This document shows positions 60,929 through 64,000 of a stretch of DNA of 64,000 bases, piece by piece. The notes beneath the pieces are model-generated. The model did no database searches. It was not told the DNA's origin and was given only the letters and a program-made list of their open reading frames with translations. The stretch comes from Lachnospiraceae bacterium AB2028. GTDB lineage: Bacteria; Bacillota; Clostridia; Lachnospirales; Lachnospiraceae. Location of the stretch: contig JHYJ01000009.1 in the NCBI GenBank assembly GCA_000621425.1, positions 62,001-126,000 on the forward strand, in the 5' to 3' direction. The translations under genes were made by a program, and so were the position numbers. Within the stretch, counting starts at the first letter, position 1, and each line of letters begins with the position of its first letter.

Positions 60929-60958
60929 TTGACAATTGTAGTTTCAAAAGGATATACT
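60929..60958 (+). promoter_or_regulatory. Sigma-A promoter of the SRP RNA
   Basis: TTGACA at 60929-60934, an 18-bp spacer and TATACT at 60953-60958, about 7 bp before the predicted RNA start. Confidence 0.75.
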
Positions 60959-60962
60959 TAGT

Positions 60963-61176
60963 GTTGCCGTATGGATATCAGACTTTGGCCGGTATGGCCG
61001 CCCGGTATAAGTGGCGTCGATCTATGGGTCTTGCACAATGCGTGCCTGTGAACCGTGTCAGGGTGGGAACACAGCAGCACTAAGCGGGAATGTCGCATGT
61101 GATGCGAGGCAGCCTGTGGGTAGTTAACTGTACCGGTAACGCATGCCGGTGTCATCTGGTCTCCATGCGGTTTTTT
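60963..61176 (+). ncRNA. ffs: Signal recognition particle RNA (scRNA)
   Basis: The diagnostic apical part is GTGAACCGTGTCAGG, then GTGGGAACACAGCAGCACTAAGC. This matches the Ffh-binding hairpin of bacterial SRP RNA (GUCAGG...GGAAGCAGC type) and the B. subtilis scRNA reading TGAACCATGTCAGG. Further 3', the GTAGTTAACTG region resembles the corresponding B. subtilis part. The 5' CCGTATGG near 60967 pairs with CCATGCGG near 61163-61170, which closes the molecule, and a run of six T (61171-61176) follows. The length of about 214 nt suggests a large form with an Alu-like 5' domain, but I could not fold that domain with confidence. Confidence 0.85.
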
Positions 61177-61262
61177 ATGTTGATAATAAACAGTTTAGGT
61201 CTGGTACCAGACTGTCATCATGGGGATTATCAGAGAATATCCGTGAGTAAGGAAATATAAGG

Positions 61263-62777
61263 ATGGCTGATGCAGCAAGCAAAAAACTGAATTTCCGGCC
61301 GATAATCTATTTGTATATATACATACCGATTCTTCTTTTTGTAGTGGGATGGTACAAATGGTACATTTCTATTCCGCTTGTCTGTGGGATGGTCTATGTT
61401 TTTATCCGCCTGTTCATGCAGGACAGGAAAGACAGCGGTGCCGAATCTGCTGTGAATTATAATCTTAGCGTTCCTGATATAATATCATCTGTGATAATAG
61501 TGCTGCTCCTTTTATTCTGGTGCTTTGTTTCCGGACAGGGCGGCTTTGTGTCCCAGACCGGGGACTGGGATAAGCATAATACGGTGCTTAATGTGCTGAC
61601 TTCAAATCCCTGGCCGGTAAGGGGCAATTTCGACGGAAAGGAAGGCGTCCTTACATATTATGTGGCGGGGTACCTTGTTCCGGCGGTCTGCGGAAAGATA
61701 TATGGCGGATTCCTCACGGCACAGCTGGTAACCCTTTTTTGGACGCTGGCTGGACTGGTTCTGATCATGCATCTTATAGCAGACATTCTAAAAATAAAGA
61801 ATCCCTGGTTAAGGATAGCTGTTGTTCCTGCATTTGCATTGTTTTCATCTTTTTCAGTGATGCTTAGCATGACTTACAATACCGTAGTTCCGGGGGATCT
61901 ATACTACAATACAACACATTTCCTGAGTAGTTCTATATTGGTACAGTTTACATCTAATATTTTAAATCTAAGCTGGGTTTATCCCCAGGCCTTGGCGGGA
62001 TGGCTTTTAACCCTGCTGCTTTTAAAGGATATCAAAAGGATAGACCGCTGGGGCGTGATCATTGCACCGGCAGCTATTTATTCTACTTTTGTATTCGTAG
62101 TCTTGATAGTTTTTGCTGCAATGCTGCTGCTTTTTAAGGAAAATGAAAATCTTGTTAAGGGGACAGAGATAAAGGGGCTGCTTAAGGATGTGTTCGATGT
62201 ATCGAATATCATAACGGTTATTCTGGCATCTACTTTTGTCTGGTATCTGATGGGATCGATCCTGCAGGATAAAAAGGGCTATATGGATATGGGATACAGC
62301 CTTATCGATTACAGGGGGCATCTTAGGACCTTTGTATTTTTAAGCCTTATGTGGGGGCTTTGGGCCTTACTCTTAATAAAGAAGGAATACGATAATTTCA
62401 TTTTCTATGCTGCATCTCTTATGTTCTTCCTGCTTATGATGGGAAAGATGGGCTTTTTCAATGACCTGTGCATGAGAGGCAGCTTGGTTCCGGTTACTGT
62501 TTATTCAGTGCTGGTAATAAAGAATCTGCTGGATGACAGCAATGACAAATGGTACAGGGTATTGTTGGCGACGTTTCTTATACTCAACTCGCTTGGTGGA
62601 ATATGTGAAGTAATAGGCCTTGTGAAAGCAGATGGCATAGATTTTGCGGCAACAGAGCGTGGATATTCTACTCTTTCTGAATTTGTGGCGATGCTGGGAA
62701 GGGAAAAACTGATGCTGATGCGCTACCAGTATGTTAACTGGGAGCCTGACGGTTTTGTACGGTTTCTGCTTAAATAA
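61263..62777 (+). CDS. Polytopic membrane protein, 504 aa
   Basis: A 504-residue membrane protein with about 12 predicted helices (for example residues 12-60, 72-95, 130-180, 215-260, 280-310 and 345-420). A large loop after the third helix reads GQGGFVSQTGDWDKHNTVLNVLTSNPWPVRG and carries Asp residues at the position where GT-C glycosyltransferases have catalytic acids. I do not recognise a specific family; surface-glycan or lipid glycosyltransferase function is possible. It is followed by an ATP-grasp gene. Confidence 0.7.
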   Translation: MADAASKKLNFRPIIYLYIYIPILLFVVGWYKWYISIPLVCGMVYVFIRLFMQDRKDSGAESAVNYNLSVPDIISSVIIVLLLLFWCFVSGQGGFVSQTGDWDKHNTVLNVLTSNPWPVRGNFDGKEGVLTYYVAGYLVPAVCGKIYGGFLTAQLVTLFWTLAGLVLIMHLIADILKIKNPWLRIAVVPAFALFSSFSVMLSMTYNTVVPGDLYYNTTHFLSSSILVQFTSNILNLSWVYPQALAGWLLTLLLLKDIKRIDRWGVIIAPAAIYSTFVFVVLIVFAAMLLLFKENENLVKGTEIKGLLKDVFDVSNIITVILASTFVWYLMGSILQDKKGYMDMGYSLIDYRGHLRTFVFLSLMWGLWALLLIKKEYDNFIFYAASLMFFLLMMGKMGFFNDLCMRGSLVPVTVYSVLVIKNLLDDSNDKWYRVLLATFLILNSLGGICEVIGLVKADGIDFAATERGYSTLSEFVAMLGREKLMLMRYQYVNWEPDGFVRFLLK

Positions 62778-62861
62778 GCAGGTGAGCATTTGGGGTACAA
62801 ATCTGATATAATATAATGTTGTGGTTATTTGATTGGTGATAGCTGATTATCAGGGGGCAAG

Positions 62862-63839
62862 ATGGCAAAAAAACTTAAGATACTGCTGACTGCCGGGGGT
62901 ACCGGAAGTGCCTGGCAGATAGCACGGACAATAGACAGGTTTTATAAGGACAGGATAGAGCTATATCTTTGCGATACCAACGCGATGGAGTTGGTAGCCG
63001 CATCGGTTTATTCTGACCATTTTTATACTGTTCCGCCGGTAAAGAGCAAGGGCTATGCTGAATATATGTATAGCCTGATAAAGGAAAACGGCATTGATAT
63101 TGTCATCCCGCTGATTCCCTGGGAGCAGGGATATTTTGCTGAAGACTATAAGCGTTTTCATGAGCTGGGGATAAGGAGTACTGCACCACTTGTCAGGACT
63201 GCCAGGTCTCTTAATCATAAAAAGAGGCTGCATGATTTCTGTGTGGAATGCGGTATCCCTACCATCCGTGTTTTTGAGGCTGATGAGATAAAAGCGGGCG
63301 ACACATATTTTGTCAAAAAGCTTGACGGATTCGGCTCAATGGGAGCAAAGAGGATAAAAGGCGCAGATCTGCTGGCTGCTGACAAGAAAGTGCTGGACAA
63401 GCTGGTCATCCAGGAGGATTGTACCGGAAAGGGCAGCAGGAAGGATGAAACGGAAGAAGTCACTGCGGAGTGCTTTTATGACGGTGTAGAGTGTCAGACC
63501 GTAATAAGGGAGCGGCTGGAGACTAAGAGCGGTGTTTGCACCAAGGCAAGGTTTAGGCATGATGAGGACATCGACAGGACGGTTAAGACTTTTACGGAAC
63601 TGCTTCCTTTCCCGCCTATATTCAACATACAGTTTGTACGCAAGGGAAACAAATGGCTGGTAATGGATGTTAACTTAAGACTTGCTGCAGGAACCGGTCT
63701 TTCGGCAGCGGCAGGCTTTGATGCCGTTAGGGCGATGCTTGCAAATATACTTGGGGATCAGGTGGATCCTAAATGGCTTACGCTTGATACGGATGTGAAG
63801 ACCGTGCTTAGGGTATACCAGGAGGTAGTAATAAAATAG
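62862..63839 (+). CDS. ATP-grasp family protein (carbamoyl-phosphate-synthase-like)
   Basis: A 325-residue protein. The start KILLTAGGTGSAWQIARTI (residues 5-23) is a nucleotide or dinucleotide-like beta-alpha-beta with a GGTGS turn; NHKKRLHDFCVECGIPTIRVFE near 118-140 and YFVKKLDGFGSMGAKRI near 150-165 are the N-terminal ATP-grasp lobe. VMDVNLRLAAGTGLSAAAG (near 268-286) holds the metal-binding acid of the C-terminal lobe. Similar proteins ligate carboxylates to amines, often on peptidoglycan or cell-surface precursors. The substrate is unknown. The ribosome binding site is CAGGGGGC. Confidence 0.83.
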   Translation: MAKKLKILLTAGGTGSAWQIARTIDRFYKDRIELYLCDTNAMELVAASVYSDHFYTVPPVKSKGYAEYMYSLIKENGIDIVIPLIPWEQGYFAEDYKRFHELGIRSTAPLVRTARSLNHKKRLHDFCVECGIPTIRVFEADEIKAGDTYFVKKLDGFGSMGAKRIKGADLLAADKKVLDKLVIQEDCTGKGSRKDETEEVTAECFYDGVECQTVIRERLETKSGVCTKARFRHDEDIDRTVKTFTELLPFPPIFNIQFVRKGNKWLVMDVNLRLAAGTGLSAAAGFDAVRAMLANILGDQVDPKWLTLDTDVKTVLRVYQEVVIK

Positions 63840-63841
63840 TT

Positions 63842-64000
63842 ATGGGCGTAAGGGAAGATCTTTTACAGAAAAGAATATTCGTAATGGATTTGGACGGGAC
63901 CCTGATCGATAGCAGGAAACGTCATGCTATCGTCATGCAGGAGGTTCTCTCACATACAAAGCGCAGCCTTAATGCTGAAGAGTATATGAATTACAAGGCA
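63842..64000 (+). CDS. HAD superfamily hydrolase (5' part)
   Basis: The visible 53 codons read GVREDLLQKRIFVMDLDGTLIDSRKRHAIVMQEVL; DLDGTL is HAD motif I with the nucleophile Asp followed by the acid/base Asp. The cap and motifs II-IV lie beyond the window. It starts 2 bp after the ATP-grasp gene, which indicates an operon. Confidence 0.85.
   Translation, partial: MGVREDLLQKRIFVMDLDGTLIDSRKRHAIVMQEVLSHTKRSLNAEEYMNYKA

Noticed and set aside
61185-61262. GTCTGGTACCAGAC palindrome after the SRP RNA
   Set aside because: It is short, occurs once and has no T-run or link to a known site, so no function can be claimed.

Overview
The window looks like chromosomal DNA of a low-to-moderate GC Firmicute of the class Clostridia, most likely family Lachnospiraceae. 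The reasons are strong AGGAGG-type ribosome binding sites, dense co-directional operons, a DUF6465 protein, two WYL-domain regulators, a DUF4349 lipoprotein, and an SRP RNA of Firmicute type. The genus cannot be fixed from the sequence alone. No integrase, transposase, tRNA or CRISPR array was found.

Layout. 1-4.7 kb: a cell-surface sugar operon (4,6-dehydratase, aminotransferase, sugar-phosphate transferase, glycosyltransferase, flavin-reductase-like protein). 4.8-9.2 kb: a phosphoesterase, purC, a DUF4349 lipoprotein, a small orphan gene and a truncated ATPase. 9.3-15.2 kb: glycan genes (three GT4 glycosyltransferases, a DUF2334 deacetylase-like protein on the other strand, a polytopic membrane protein). 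15.3-35.2 kb: accessory module 1. 35.4-43.9 kb: an EF-hand protein, an OFA-type transporter, a flavoprotein, ddl and murF, a probable type I toxin-antitoxin locus, a second flavin-reductase-like protein and an acyltransferase. 43.9-51.7 kb: accessory module 2. 51.7-55.3 kb: a patchy region with a GIY-YIG protein, an SGNH hydrolase, repeated terminators and three versions of one unknown domain, one of them a relic. 55.4-61.2 kb: trkA, trkH, an HDOD protein, a voltage-gated-type K+ channel and SRP RNA. 61.2-64 kb: a membrane protein, an ATP-grasp protein and the start of a HAD hydrolase.

The part most worth attention is modules 1 and 2. Module 1 encodes an HTH protein, a McrB-like ATPase that has lost its Walker A, a CbbX-type AAA+ ATPase, a ClpP-type peptidase, a PARG-type macrodomain hydrolase, an orphan ParA, a large DUF4116 repeat protein, two paralogues ending in an SSB-like acidic IPF tail, an AddB/AddA-like nuclease-helicase pair and a WYL regulator. 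Module 2 encodes a second WYL regulator divergent from an operon with a VWA/DUF2201 protein, another CbbX-type AAA+ ATPase, a MoxR ATPase and two unknown proteins. A dyad motif centred on AAATTT, with half-sites AGGAC or AGGTAT, lies 80-170 bp before the HTH gene (two copies), the DUF4116 gene, the AddB-like gene, the first gene of module 2 and a distant small orphan gene at 8.2 kb. This suggests one regulon spread over separate operons. My inference is a multi-component, NTP-dependent DNA-stress or anti-mobile-element system. Its real function is not known from the sequence.
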